Origin: Opisthorchis felineus
Taxonomy: Eukaryota > Platyhelminthes > Trematoda > Opisthorchiida > Opisthorchiidae
Reading direction: 5' to 3'
DNA length: 64,000 nt
NCBI GenBank assembly: GCA_004794785.1
Contig: SJOL01003881.1
Span: 105,532 to 169,531, forward strand
The position numbers and the translations under genes were made by a program. The notes under the pieces were generated by a model. It searched no databases, was not told where the DNA came from, and saw only the letters and a program-made list of their open reading frames with translations. Position 1 is the first letter of the stretch. The number at the start of each line of letters is the position of its first letter. Shown one piece after another: positions 1 through 13,900 of the stretch.

Positions 1-1038
1 CGTGATCAGGAATCGCGGTGGCAATCTAGCCGTACAAGGACACTTGCCGAAAAGTACACCGATATTGGTATTCGTTTATTGCTGTGTTAACTTGGTAGAC
101 ACGCGTAGGCTAGATTTTGCTCTTAGGCAATTTAGGCTGTGGTGTTTTACCGACTGCTTGTTGCGTCTGACCATAGGCTTTTGTGCACATTGTAAATCCA
201 CGGTCTTCATCGATTGGTTACTGTACCTGTTTCGCTCCAATTTTCTGTGCCCTTCTCATCAGTAGTATCAAACTGCTGATCTCCACATCAGTTCTCAGAT
301 TTAGTCTGGACTGACAGAAAACATATATAGCGATATGTTAGCGTTTCAGTTACTCTCTTCAGTCGCACAAAAATAAGTGGGATCATACACTACGATGGCA
401 CAGAAACATCAATGGGTGAAGGTAAAAAAAGGCTACTCAAAAATGGTAGGCTACAAGTTGGATCTCATCTAGTACAGGTAATAATGGCATCTGTAGCAGC
501 AAGAAGGTAACTTTACACCGTAGTCCCCAATGGAACCACGATCGACTTTCGTTTTGTGAATTTTATGGGAAATCCAATCAGGTATTCAACAGATGAAACT
601 GTATGCTTGGTATTTAGGTGGCATAGCCATCGGTCCCTGATGGCTCTAAACAGATGCATTCAAATTACACTAGAGAAGGCACCCAAATTTCTCGAGATAG
701 CAGGTTGGCAGTCGCTGACGTTTCCCGTATTGCCAACCCACATGGGCGAGAGATTGGAAACATTTCACCAGTTTTATCTACGTTTAACACAAAAGCCTGC
801 TGACATAGCAAGACCAACGTGCTCCGAATTGAGCTACGTTGAATGCTCTGTTGACTACTTCGGCTGGCAACACTTATACCATTCGGTTTAGTCGAAGAAT
901 CTTCTGCAGACTTGCGAGCAGTGTGTCTCGTCCAAATCTAATTGTCACTAATAAAATCGTACTTACCGCACTAATCCCACAACCTAATGCTTTATCTATT
1001 TACCTACTGTTGTAAGAATGGGTATATATGGAGAAAAT

Positions 1039-1114
1039 AACCAGGCAGTCGTTTAGTAACCAGGCCGTCGTTTAGTAACCAGGTCGTTGTTTAGTAACCA
1101 GGCCGTCGTTTAGT
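1039..1114. repeat. 19-bp tandem repeat, four copies
   Basis: Four abutting copies of AACCAGGCCGTCGTTTAGT start at 1039, 1058, 1077 and 1096. Copy 1 has one change (GGCAG) and copy 3 has two (GGTCGTTG). Copies 2 and 4 are identical. No known function. Confidence 0.95.
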
Positions 1115-3689
1115 GTGTGAAACCTTCTTTTTCTAGATTGCCAACCCGTTCGAGAAAACCAGTCCCGAGTGCTGTGTTGAAGCGGTTAGTGAAACTGGCC
1201 TTGCTTCTGGAATCTCAACTGTCCACACAGTACTGCCGAGTCACAGTCGAGACGAGATCGACTTACGTAAACAATCGTGTATTACTTGCTCAGAATATGT
1301 TGTTCGAGCCTCGAACTCGCCTTGCACTTTGTCCCTTGTGTCTATTTACCGCCAAAACAAGTTCACACGGAACTCTTCCGCTCTCAGTTTACTCCGTTCT
1401 GCGTTTTGCCGCTTTGTCATATACTATGTACTCGTTGAGGTCAGTTGGTTAAGAGATATCGAAAATTCAAACGATGGTCTATCCAATTGTTTTTCGTCGA
1501 AGATGACAGTCAGCGGTTATTTCACACACTTTTCACAAACCCCGTGCTTAAAGTCAATCTCACGAATTGGAACCAGTCAGGCCAGTTTAAAAGAATTGCA
1601 GCTGGGAGGGGAAGAGCATGAAAGCAGTTCAGAAAGTTACCTATCGTTTTTTCATCGGTTAATGTCCCAACTACTTAGCAGATATGTGCTAACTTTCGAC
1701 TTTTCTATTTTATTTAACGAGACATCATTCTTGTTAATTTCCGGATCTGCTTTAAAAGCATGTATCGCTCGCTGGTTGACTGATGAGATTGTGGACTTCC
1801 GGGAGAGCAAAAATGGCCGAATTCTAAAATAGCTTAACAGTGGGAACAACCGCAAAGAATTTCGACACATTTATTCAAAAGGAAACCGGAGATGAATCTG
1901 TGACCATCTAAAGGATGTTGGTAACGAACATTTTGTTCGGTCCTGATTCACAAATAGGTTTTCTTCCCTTTCATGCCTTGTCCGTACATACATTATAAGT
2001 TATTGGCGAGTACGCATGCACAGCAGGTGACAACTGCCAGTCACAATCTCTCTTCTTGCTTGCAGATAATTGGAGAGAGTAAGTTGCTAGCTGAAAACAA
2101 AATAATTTCAACTGAATCTTGTAAACATGTGTCCAATTTCGAGGATATATCTCTTGTTAGCACACACAACACATCGCCAAGTCTATCATCTCTGACGCCA
2201 GTCGTTAAAACCCTACAATGGAGGGATAAAATGAAATATGACTCCCCAAAATTTACTTCCGCATATTTTGTTGTGTGTCCCCAAATATGGGTACCTAATA
2301 TAGGCTCTCATAGGGGCAACCCCTCGAGGCACAATAGGTCAGAAGAAAAGGTGTACTTCTTTGTTGGTCGGATCTGGGTGTCATTGCATCCTTTGATTAT
2401 TTCTGAGAGTCAAAACTAACGTATTTGAAAGAGTGGCACTCCAAGAATGATTAGCCCAAAGCGATCCTAAGGATTGGGCAATATCTGCTCCAGGTACCGA
2501 TGTCTGAAACCGGCTTGACCAATACCCACCGATATAAAATGAGAACAAATCACCGATTTGTCATATCTAGATCCGACAATTTATGGCGGCCAACTTACCG
2601 CAGTAGCCACCAGGCCACGTCAATGGGTTTTTTCTACGCCTCACTACGGGGAAAAAAAATTGAGCAAGTAGAAAATCGGTTTTCCTCTATCAAATCTGTA
2701 GCTAGGACAACCAGTATACATGAGCCTCACTAACACGTCTCGATCCAGTTGTTCTTATTAAGTTATTTAGTTCTGTTCATACATCCTCATTGCTGGAAGT
2801 TACTTTTTAAGACTTCCCGTAATCCCATGAGGTTTGTCGTCATTCATTTATTCGTTGGCTGAACCACAAAAGGTGGCAACACTCACTTACTAGCTTCTCT
2901 GTATTTCTTCCCATATTACAACAAAATGGTGCACGCTGTCATACATTTCTACTTTACTTTGGAGCAGCTATCATCTGAGACAAGATTAACCGGTTTCGGA
3001 AGTGTTTTGAACACATGCTGCCCAGGCAAGACGATCGGCATCTGCACACGGTCCAGCTCCTAAACTGCCACAGCAACTGTCCAATGAACCACAAGGAGGG
3101 TTGTAGCAAAACTTTATTCTGGAAAACGAAGAGAGACTGAAGGACTGCGGAACAGAGAAGAAATGAAGCAAACCACCTATTTCCAGTATTTGAAAACAAT
3201 GGCTACTACGAAATCTCACCAGAAGCTTGAAGACGAAAACCGCGACAGTAGGAGGAACAATAACATAAGGAAAAAAGCGTCAGAAAAAAACAGGTAGCAC
3301 TCCAGAAATGTTTTAAACTCGTATCAGTTTGCTTTAGGGGAAAAGATTCTTAGTAGTTCATAAGCTAACTTCGACAATGAGGAGACTGATGTTAAGACCG
3401 TAGGACAGGATCGATGAGAATACAAAAAAAACAGTATCATGTACCGAGTTGACCCCACTAACAGCTATTGATTCTGTATTGGACAAACTGGACGAGAGTT
3501 GTACACGTGGCTGAAAGAACATAATGCAGCTATCAGAAAACACGACTCATTATCCCGACTTGCATGCATGAAGATCAAAAGGGACACAGTTACCCAATCT
3601 AGGGGCCACCAAGAGCAGGCGAGCATCAGTTGAATTGGACAACTCAAAGGGAACCGCCACTGAGATGAGCAACTGGCGACCATCGCAAC

Positions 3690-3765
3690 CATGGGGCCGG
3701 CGGTACAAAGGTTAGCGGATGCTACTCGCAGGGGCCAAGTTCAAATCCGTCGAAATACCTTAGAA
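3690..3765 (+). repeat. Possible tRNA-like SINE remnant
   Basis: GTTCAAATCC at about 3730-3740 resembles a Pol III B box. An A-box-like stretch lies some 35 nt upstream. The cloverleaf is not convincing, so a decayed SINE head is more likely than a tRNA gene, and chance is possible. Confidence 0.25.
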
Positions 3766-4864
3766 CGAGCTAGCTAGCCAAACAACAGGATTACCCACCT
3801 TCAAACGGCGAATGTCAAAGGACACATCCGAGTCAAAGGGGCATATATGGAAACCAGCACAGCATTAGCAATGCCTACACATCCACGCAACGCTAATCTA
3901 CTACGCACTGATGTTGTCACCTCTACTGGGGAGATGTTTGAAACCAAAATACCAAGTTCATCGAGCAGAACTACCTACGAAGTGAACTCAGATACTCAGA
4001 TCGAAATTGCTATTCGTGCTGGCCCTAATAACGGAGCAACAAACTTGCAACCAAGAGAAGTTCTTATTATTTTGTAATCTACAACGCACGTTCTATTCTG
4101 TCCTGGATGCACTTCAGGCTACCGTTTATCCAAGTCTGATTGTTTTTTAACTTGGCTAAACTGGAATGTAAGTCCTATTTAGATAACATGGACGACCACG
4201 ATAATGCAAATTTAATTATAAAAATGTAATTTCCCTACATTTTTTCTGCTTTAGAAGGCTTCAAATGCCTAATAAATAAGTTGGTTTCTCGAAGTCTGGA
4301 GTCAGACTTGATTCTGTTTCAGCAGTATACTACTGGGTCGTTACAAATACGTTTTGTTTGCCTACGTGCCAGTATGCTTGGTTTTCACTGTACGTGGGGT
4401 TTTATGCAACTCCACCAGCTAGTCAACCCATATCTTCTAGGTATAAATGCTTTTGATTTTCCCCAAAGCAGCACTGTACAAAGAAAGATTATAGACATAT
4501 GCTCTTCTGGTGACACATTTCTCCTGTTCATTTCAATGACGCGAAAAGAATTCTGGTTGCTCGTTATTGTAAACAAACGCATTATTCGCGAAGACCCGAT
4601 AGTTGCGTTGCTACTCGATTCCGAAACAATCGATTCCAATTCATGTCTGCGACAGTTGAACGTTGCACCAGGCCAATGGGACAGTCCTTAGCTGAGTGAA
4701 TTGCAACCCTCACCTTGCGTGCACACCAATGCACAAACGTATGCACATCGTCCTCCGCAACTACCCACGTATTTCCCATTGGCCGGCTCCCTGATTGATA
4801 TGTTCATCTATAATCGGATAGTATATTGTTCACATTTGACCTGATTCACCAACATTCGTCGTTC

Positions 4865-4866
4865 AG
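4865..4866 (+). promoter_or_regulatory. Possible 3' splice site just before the myophilin ATG
   Basis: An AG follows a T/C-rich run (ATTCGTCGTTCAG) and lies 7 nt before the start codon. It could accept a cis-spliced non-coding exon or a flatworm spliced leader. No clear core promoter is seen upstream; a TATAAT at 4809-4814 is probably chance. Confidence 0.3.
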
Positions 4867-4873
4867 ATCCGCA

Positions 4874-4924
4874 ATGGCTAACCAGCCACTTGCCAGTGGA
4901 CTAAGCGCCCAAGTCAAAAAGAAG
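4874..4924 (+). CDS. Myophilin exon 1 (residues 1-17)
   Basis: The exon reads MANQPLASGLSAQVKKK and stops at a GTAAGG donor at 4925. This matches the short leader before the calponin-homology domain in calponins and transgelins. An AG at 4865-4866 lies 7 nt upstream of the ATG after a pyrimidine-rich stretch and could be a 3' splice site for a leader exon or a trans-spliced leader. Intron phase is 0. Confidence 0.9.
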
Positions 4925-7900
4925 GTAAGGTATTGTACGGCGTTTGCCGTTTTTCACTGTCTAAACCCTCTTTAATTGCCTTACACCGGAACCATGTTTT
5001 CCACCACAGTAATCGCGGTTTCGTTAGAATGCATTCCCACATAGCCATGATAAATTATCTACTCACGTTTGGGTGGTTCATTTTGTGTGATACGATATTC
5101 ATCAAATTTCTGAAGCTATTGTTTAGTTCCAAGAGTCAACAAACCAACATTTGCCGAGGACGAAAACAACACTCAATGACCACAACGGCAACAGCAGTAG
5201 CAACGGTAGGTTAGAGAACAGTGACGATGCGACGCCGCTAACATTAGCGTCGCATGCGCATGCGACTATCGGAAATAAATTTAACAGGGCAAACAAACAG
5301 TGCGGAATGCTATTTGTAGTCCGCTATGAATAAACGCGAATGAGGTATTTGTGAACGCCACTAGGAAAATCGGTCAATGTTTGTTGCCCGTAATTCAGCG
5401 GTCACAATGCCCAGCGGACAAGCCAACCGGTTTCAATAGGTCTGGAAACCACTCACTCAGGAGATCAAACAAGACTCACACGCCTACACATTTCTTCCTT
5501 GAATCATCATTTTATCTGTTAAAATGAGTGCTATGTGTACCAGTGTGGTTTTCTTAACGTCAACCCAGCAAGTTGAAATTATTAGTTGCAATAGATAGTT
5601 GGTGATTTGGTGATTAATTTACGTTGTACTGAAACAGAAATGTGTCTTACATAAACACAGAAATATTGTAGTTTGTCTGTTTACTGAAACCACTATCGCG
5701 AATTTCCATCTAATAAAACAACCGTGAGCATGTGCACTCCAGTCACAAGACCCAATTTGCTTGTCCTATCCAAGATCGTCTCGGCGGGGCGACACCTGAA
5801 AAAATGCAGGGCTAATCGGGGTTTAAGATGTGATACTTGGAATGTTAGTGAAATGTCGACGGTTGATTAGAAATTCAGATAAGGCAATTAACTAACATGA
5901 TAGCTTCGTACACTTGCTTTTCAAGAGTAAAATGTCCTTTGCAGAACTGTAAGTAAGTTTAAAAACCGACATACTTGACAGCAAGCAACAGGATGAGATG
6001 TACATTTATTTTGGAGGTACTTCCCATGTGTTATATGGTTATGGGTTTGAATTTAAAAGCTTCAAAACTTTCATGCAAGTACAAGAACAGCAAAATTCGT
6101 TCTTGTTTGATTTGAAGATCATCACTTTTCCTGAGCGTATGCTCCGCTTGCAATCTATTCTAAGCTAGCACTTGAGTTAGCAGACACTGTTTGGTTCCCG
6201 GTCTGTTTAACCGATGTACTTCCTTAGAACAGTTGTTTTCAAAGGGATAAACACTTTAGGGGACATGGGGAGCTTTGTAGAATCCACTTTTTAGTAGGAA
6301 ACTGATGTCACTGCAGAATTTGATCTGCTGACTGTTAATATGAATACTTCATAATGTCAGGTTATCTTTGTATGACTGAGACTTGGATCTCTGTAGGGTC
6401 ACTGAGCTTCCAAACCCCACGTGTTTCAGTAAATTTCATACGAACTCGATGTAGTTCACGCGTTTTTACCCTGAAACAAGCTGTTTAGACAACTAAAAGT
6501 GAGAAGCATCTACCCGATGTTATCGTTTATGCGTGAATCTAACTCGGGGTAACCGAACGGTCACCCATTGGCTTCATTTACCATTCCAGCCTCCCGATTT
6601 TGTCATATTATCTTTCACTGATATGCAGTCTTCGGTTTCTCGGAAGAATTTCGCAAGCTCTCCATTATGGGGAAATAAAAGTCGCACAACAATTTGGCAG
6701 GCGAAGAGCAGGAAAAATCCCATGTACGTCCCAGGAACATTTCGCCGCTTCTTGATTAGTCACAGGTTGCTGTGTCAAGCAAACTTTCATCCTCTATCAA
6801 AAGTGAACGTGGTAATATTGGGTGCAGACAAGACACGAGCTCCACTAAATGAACGACACAAATTTCATCTTTAACATTTATTGTGAATGAAATGGAAGAC
6901 ATTTTAGGAAACTTCAAACTCCCTTCATCTGGATTTTCAGGAGTTGTTTAAACTGATGGACGACATTTCGATTTTTTCTATCTTGCGTTTACTAGGCAAA
7001 ACACCCTAACTGCCGGTTTTTGGTGGACAGGGTTTCCTACTCAGAGATATTTGCTGAAAACCCTTCGACAGCGCACAACCGATTTCGGCCTTCTTGAGGC
7101 TCATTAGGTAGGAGCAGTCTCCGAGTTTTCGTCAGCCTTGCATTCTACATGAACCCAAATTGGACGGAATATACCTGGATTCAGTTGAGTCTCCCTTTGG
7201 GACCAAATTATTGTTCAAATAAAAGTATTTGTTGAGGGTTTCCAGCCGTTTCCGTGCATGTTCGTCAGACGAGTTCCCAGGAAAAACGATCCCCAAAAAA
7301 ACCAAATTATTTATGCAATCATGATTGTTCACTGTTTATATCTGATGAACAAATTCCTGTGTGATACGAGTTTTTCAGTCGCTTCACTGACAATGTGCCT
7401 TTTGTTCCCCTGGATCGCTTTCAGTAAAATTACCTCCTAGTTATTCCATCGTATTTTGAAATTGCCTGGTCTCCTATTTTCGGGTGACCGATACTGTAGA
7501 AGCTGGAACCAACGTACACTTGCTACAGGATTTTGGGGACCGAAACAAATTCAGATGTTAACTAATTTAGAGGAAACTTCAACCATCAACATTTTTTATC
7601 TAATCCTAAGCAGTAACCTTATTTCATTTGAACAAAAACATGAAGCGAGAGCTAGTAATCTAATTAGGGCCTACAGGGTCATACCTGTCAGCCTGATAGC
7701 CCAATACCTATTGGTTCACTTGCTTAATAAATGATGTGGATGTTAAACTCAAGTTTTCTGTCACAAATAACAGTCGTGCTGTGGACGAACTGTGGCATTT
7801 CGGAATTAACATTTCGTTGTTCTGATCACCACTTATCTGCTTACTTGTTTACTGCTCGTACTTAATCTTGGACTCACACCCCAAAATGATCACCGGTCGC

Positions 7901-10900
7901 ACGACTTAGTCGTTTGTTCAGATTCTAATGGTGGAAAATATGTTTTGTTCACAATCATCAGTATATTACCCTGCTCTTGCTATGCTTCAGTGAGGAAAAA
8001 TCTATTGGAGGGAAAGCGTCATCGTACTCCTACTATAGCGACTGGAACAGTTCCTCTCGTTTCCTTTCCATAGGTTGACACCAACTCCTCCTACAATGGT
8101 CTGAATCTGATTAGGAATCTTGGCCGCATATTGGTCACTGTGTTTTCCCCCAAGAAATTCGTATCTACTCACCGTCCGTTAACTATTCTCTTTAATTGTA
8201 GCTAGAGGGAAAACGTGACCGCCAGCAAGAATCCGAGGTATTGGATTGGATTGAGGCTATTTTGGGAACAAAACTTGATCGTTCCAAGGCATATGAAGAA
8301 ATTCTGAAAGATGGAGTTGTTCTGTGCAAGTGAGTGTTCGTTGGATATGCTTTTGTTGGCCAAACTGTAAAATTATCTTCGTAAATATTAGTACCAGTGG
8401 TCTGGATAGTTGGTATTGTCTTTCATATTCAATTAGCTATTCCCTAGGTACATAAAGAATGATTTTTGCACTGTACAAGCTGCAGCGGACAGTAAACATT
8501 GCGAAGGTAAGCTAGTGGTTTCTCATTCTGTCGATAGCTTATCAAGGGTTTGACGTCGTTGCAAGAATGTCCAAAACAATAAATACGAGGTTTGGAGAAC
8601 GTTTCTACAGACCTCTTGAATTTGAATAATGGCCCCTGGAAATGTGTAGGATTTTGGGTCGTTTTTTCGCCTACACTGCACAGGCACCACATGCATGCTA
8701 TATGAAGTTAGAGGGAAGAGCACCGCCGAATTCACGGAGCGGCGGTGCATGTGAGGAAGTACGAAGTCTGCGTACACACTGTTTATGCATACTTTCGGCA
8801 ATTTATTTATTTGTGTTAATGGGGCGCAATGAACCCTTAGCATATGTGACCTTCGACTGCTTTGAAAATGTAATTTCCAGCTCCACTATCTATAGTATTA
8901 CTATTTGTCGCCTTGTCTTAGTCCCCGAAAATTTGGTTCCTTCAGACGGAGAAACTTGTTCCACGAGAACAAAAAGGCTTGGCAGCACCGCGTGTGACGC
9001 TTTTCAGTCAGCAACTGGGTAACATTATCATGTTCCGTTCCGACCATTACAATTTGAGCGAATCAATCGGAGTTCCTTAAATTAAAATAACATTTGAGGT
9101 GTTTGCCTCGATGTCGCCCGAGAAGAACAATTTTTGCCAATTGCTTCTGTAGTTTACTTTCCGTCAAATAATTCTGGCTATGTCCAGAAGTATTAATTGC
9201 GTGAGAAGCGCTAGATACATAATTGTGGTTACTCATGAGTAGACACAAGTTAATGGATAAATGGTAGGCATCGGCAGTTTGGCAGCATCTCCGATTTATC
9301 GCAACTTTCTCTATGATGATTATTTCCTGGAAGTATCTTTTGCTCGCTTCCATTTTGTTGTGTGTGACACACTTGAGTGACAATCTAACATATCATTAAC
9401 AAAAATGATTCATCCGAATTACCGTCTAATAAGCTCAGTTTACCGGAGTCGTTATTGGAAGGGGGTACTGGGTTAACCATTCAGGAACAGAATTATAGCT
9501 TGCCACACAGATTAAACTTCACTGGATTCAATATTCGGTTAGGCTAACAAAAACACGAGGATGAAAAGAGAAATGCAAGCCCAGGATTTGGTGTAAGTGA
9601 TAAAAAGTTTGCTAACTAAGTTGGGTATATACAATAATGTCTAGGGTAGTACTTATTCAACTAAGCCAAAAAGGTAAAGAAGTTAGACAGTTCTGCACCA
9701 ATTTCTCGTGTAAAAAAGTTGAGGGGTTTTCCAGTAGCGCCAAAATGCACATCAAACCCGGTGACCTTCCACGGGACTGATCAGCGTTTGAGAATTTTTC
9801 CTCTGGGTTTTTTCGCTCCTCTACGTGTCATGTAGGAGAGTCCAACGGTCTCTGATTGCATTTAAATCCAAAAAACAATGACTTATTTGCGTTTCATATG
9901 AAAACCTTTGTCAAAATGACAATTCAGAAAAACTCTTCTATTTGTTGCCTTAATTATTCCTCCTAGTTAGACAATACCGATTCGAAAGAACAACACTAAA
10001 TGAGTCTATGAAGTTGATTCCGTAGGTAGTAGTAAACCTGCCCTGCTAAATTATACCCTGAATGGAACTACTTTGTTTTTCCTAGCACTTGATTGGTATT
10101 TTCTTGCAAATGACCGTCATAATTCAGCATGAATACTCATCCAATACAGACTTGGAAGCAGGTTAGTGGGAGCAAATCTGGCCTAGTAGCTCGAGGTAAC
10201 TGGTTGGGCTAATTTAAACCAGTTAGTTTGTAGCTCCAACTGCTGAGAATGCCATGATAGAGGAAGTGAATCGAAGTTAATACGACGTTGTGACTGAATA
10301 TGTCACGTGCTCACACAAACTGGTTTGAAGCTTCTCTACCAAGCGGATTTTTTCAAGTCTCGAAGTGGAATGACCTTAAATGTTCGATGATATAAACGAG
10401 TGGTTTAAAGTCGGAAACCTTAACTCAGAAGCAAACTATTCTCTTTAGCTCCCTTTGTGTTGCTCTCAGCTATTCCATACTCAATGAACCCCGTTGACAA
10501 GAAGGCGGTTGATACGTTTCAGAAGTTAAACGACTTCTAACTGCTAACGAATGGTTAGGTGTACCGTGCATAATATAGTTCGAAATAGCCTTGGTGGCCA
10601 TAGCTCTCTGTGGTTTGCCTCTCCCGAGAAGAATTTCATGGCATGAAGTTTGTGGTCTTTTGTAGATTACCTCATCTGTTTTCAACGAATAAAATTTAAG
10701 GAACAGAACGTCGCTCGTTGGAACAGGTCTCTCGTCGCAGTGGGATTATCTTAAAGTGTATAATATGACATATACATATATTTATAGCTTCTACATGCAA
10801 CTTTGTTTTGCGTTCGTGTGAAGCTAAGGTAGTGAATGCAGATATGCAAAACAGTCTGATGATTCCTGAGGAAGTCTATTTCTGTGAACCACCTTCATCA

Positions 10901-13900
10901 TGATTTTTCTGCTTCCCATTTTCAGAAAATGGGAAGATATCAAGTTTATCAGGTATCAAGGTTAAAACCATGAAGCCATGATAGACAGAAAACCTAAGTA
11001 TGGATGGGCTCGTGGTTATCGAATCAGCACAGCTGATCCGATTTTCAAGTAGAGTTGGACTGAGAATTTACTCACCAGGCAACTTTGAATTGTTTTGTCT
11101 CAGATCGATGCCAAAAATCGTATCGTAGTCGGTGTGTTCAACCGAATGAGGTGGGCTAATTTGGAGACTTGAGTCCATACTATTCTACTAACCTCTAATG
11201 TTGTAACAATTGATTCATGCGAAGTTTGTAGCATGAACCTGACCGTCACCATCATCCATCCACAAGTTTTTCGGGACCCAATTTATTTTATTAATTCCTA
11301 TGAAATGGGCGTTTTAATCTAGACTAATCAGCTGTTTGCGTTTGCAAGGTATGTGCCAAAGATATGATATGGCAGTGAAGCGTCGGTGTTGGACACTGAT
11401 GTTATGCTGTCGACGATGATGATGATGATGCCAAAGATATGATATGGCAGTGAAGCATCGGTGTTGGACACTGATGTTATGCTGTCGACGATGACGATGA
11501 TGATGCCAAAGATATGATGACCTGATTTTCTCCTTTTCCTGGGTTCATTTCGACCTTCGGCGTAGCGAGTTTCGATGCATGTCACCGGTTTTGAGAGAAA
11601 ATCCGGATAGCAGAGGACAAGACAACTCTTGTTGAGCACCCCGAATCAGCGCTGGTTGCGAATTTGGAATGTCCCGCTTAAGGCACTCTGCCGATCACTA
11701 CTATACATAGACCATCGATAATTGCACATAGCATGTCAGTCCATCTTAATGCGGAAGCATAACACCCACATCAACTTCTTTCCTTTTATTCGTTGGAGAA
11801 ACATGTTTGAAACAATTAAGCCTCAATTGCTAAACGAGAGTTTCAAGTGGAGACGCAGCTTTTACGCTGTTGTGAGATTCAGCCGACTTGTAGGCTATCT
11901 CAGCCTTTCTTCAAGGCTCTGCTCTCATTTAGGCAATAGTATGGACACCTGGGATCAACTTGTTAATCCATTGGCCATAGGGTGTACGTATATCGCAGCT
12001 CGTTGCGGTTGACTTGGAACCATATGTGAACCTGTGCACTGGGTCCACCCCAACCTTTTTCGAATGTGGTAGTTATGGTATCAAGGGGGTCCTGGCTAAA
12101 TTTGCCTCTACCGTGTAAACGGGAGAAACTAGGGTCGTTGTCAGACTATGTTAATCTCAACTAACCATGAAGACTTGCAGCTAAAGTTGTGCACTCTTCA
12201 CCTGACTACAGGTATTAACATTGAGGCCTTCATCCAAGATATGAGTAGGATTGTTAAGAATCCAGATCATCAGAATCAAGAAGTGACTAGTTCCAGGGAC
12301 GCGTATTGATTAATGCTCTTTTGCATCCATTTTTTTATCTTGTGTGCTGTAAATTCAAGATACAACGCCCGTGGCAATAATAAAAATAATAACCGTTCAG
12401 TTGTAGCACTTCCGCTGCCTAACTGCTAACGCACCCGAAGGAAGCACGACGGCCGAGATACTGTCAGATTGCTCAAGCCTAGACAAGAGTAGTGGAGATT
12501 CTGGGGTTTGTTTCGAACTGCGAACTTTCCGGTCAGTAAGTTTGTGCCTTAACGCCTGAGCTACCTCGATCTCTTATAGCATACGTAGCTACTAGTGTAA
12601 CCTAAATGGTCCAGTTAGAAAGTTGGCCAACAATTAGAGATTACTTTGGAAAGAGGCAGCATCAGGATATTCTTGCGTGGCTGCTGCTCGTGTGAACTTT
12701 GAAATAGTGAGATTGCAAACGTCACCTAATAGCCCAAAAATCGGTTTGGCTCAGCATATTAATTACTGCAAAATGAAGGTAGAAAAAGCCTGAGATGATC
12801 AGACATTCTGCTGGAACCCCGTGTGCGTATATCGGGAACGTGCAAGTTCAACTCAAATTCAAACAGGAAACAGAGCCCGGTTTGAGGCATTTTCAAATTA
12901 ATCGGCTTTTTTATGCAGACAATGTGATTTTCTGCGCATTATTAGAAGACAATGCATCCACCGGTCATGATCATACATTGCTAAGTTATGAGTCACGTTA
13001 CCCTACACTACCTGAGCAATAACTGTTCGTCCAAATGCGTCCGTCTTTGATGGGGTAAGTTAACAAAATATCCGACTAATGTGAAATATCTTCCCCCGTA
13101 TCTCCTTCGTAACGGACCGTTTCCTAACATTTTTAGCTCATTTTTCAAAGAATTTTCTTAACTATATGCAAGTGCTTATTGGACTACAATTTTGTCCTTT
13201 TTATCAGGCTGATAAACAAAATAAAACCGGGCAGTGTGAAGAGAATCAATGAAAACTCCACTATGCCTTTCAAGATTATGGAAAACATTAACGCTTTCCA
13301 AGAAGCCATTAAGGCATATGGCGTGCCCAACTCAGACGTGTTCCAAACAGTGGACTTATTTGAGAAGAAAGACATTGCTCAGGTGACGCAGTGCATCTTT
13401 GCTTTGGGAAGGACAGTAAGTGAATTTTTCGTCCCTTACAAGTTTTGCAATAATAATACCGTCGAAAATTTACCTTCACACCGAGCTTGTGGTTGGCTTG
13501 ATGCTATGCATAGTTGTGTGCATAGGTGTTCAGAGATGCAAAATCTTCTTGTCTAAAACTTAAAGGCAATTCACCATATCTACGTACGGTAGTTAGATTC
13601 TCAACAAAATCGGCGCACGAGATAAACGAGTCAACCTTCTTGCCGCCCTCAAAATATCTCATCGGAACGAATTCTACCTCCGGATCATTAGATGTTCTGG
13701 TAGGTTTGAGATGGTGATTGATTCATTGAGGCGCTTCCAGGAAAATTGTTACCTCTCCCTCAATTCTGGATGAAATCAACTGCCTTACCTATCGTGAGCC
13801 AGAAATTTGGCAGGCAGCTTCAAAGCGCCTAGAAAGAGTTCTTAATCAGCACCGCAAAACGTTCACTATATTCATTTTTCAATCGAGATTTCATTCTGTA

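Larger units (their letters stand above)
1..4864. other. Upstream flank of myophilin, no gene recognised
   Basis: Only short open frames occur, none with a recognisable domain or convincing splice sites. Longest is a 167-codon + frame at 1329-1832 of no recognised family. It holds a 19-bp tandem repeat at 1039-1114 and a possible tRNA-like SINE remnant at about 3690-3765. The distal promoter of myophilin may lie here but cannot be seen. Confidence 0.5.
8330..13207 (+). other. Myophilin intron 2
   Basis: The intron is 4.9 kb, GT..AG, phase 2. It contains an 11-bp hairpin (10912-10936), an 8-bp inverted repeat (8720-8748), the 75-bp tandem repeat (11354-11518) and a minus-strand SINE (about 12405-12580). 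Open frames inside have no recognised domains. Confidence 0.8.

Noticed and set aside
1329..1832. 167-codon plus-strand open frame
   Set aside because: No recognisable domain, no splice context and an overlapping minus frame; most likely chance.
11354..11518. CRISPR-like array
   Set aside because: Units abut directly with no unique spacers, the unit is 75 bp, and the genome is eukaryotic.
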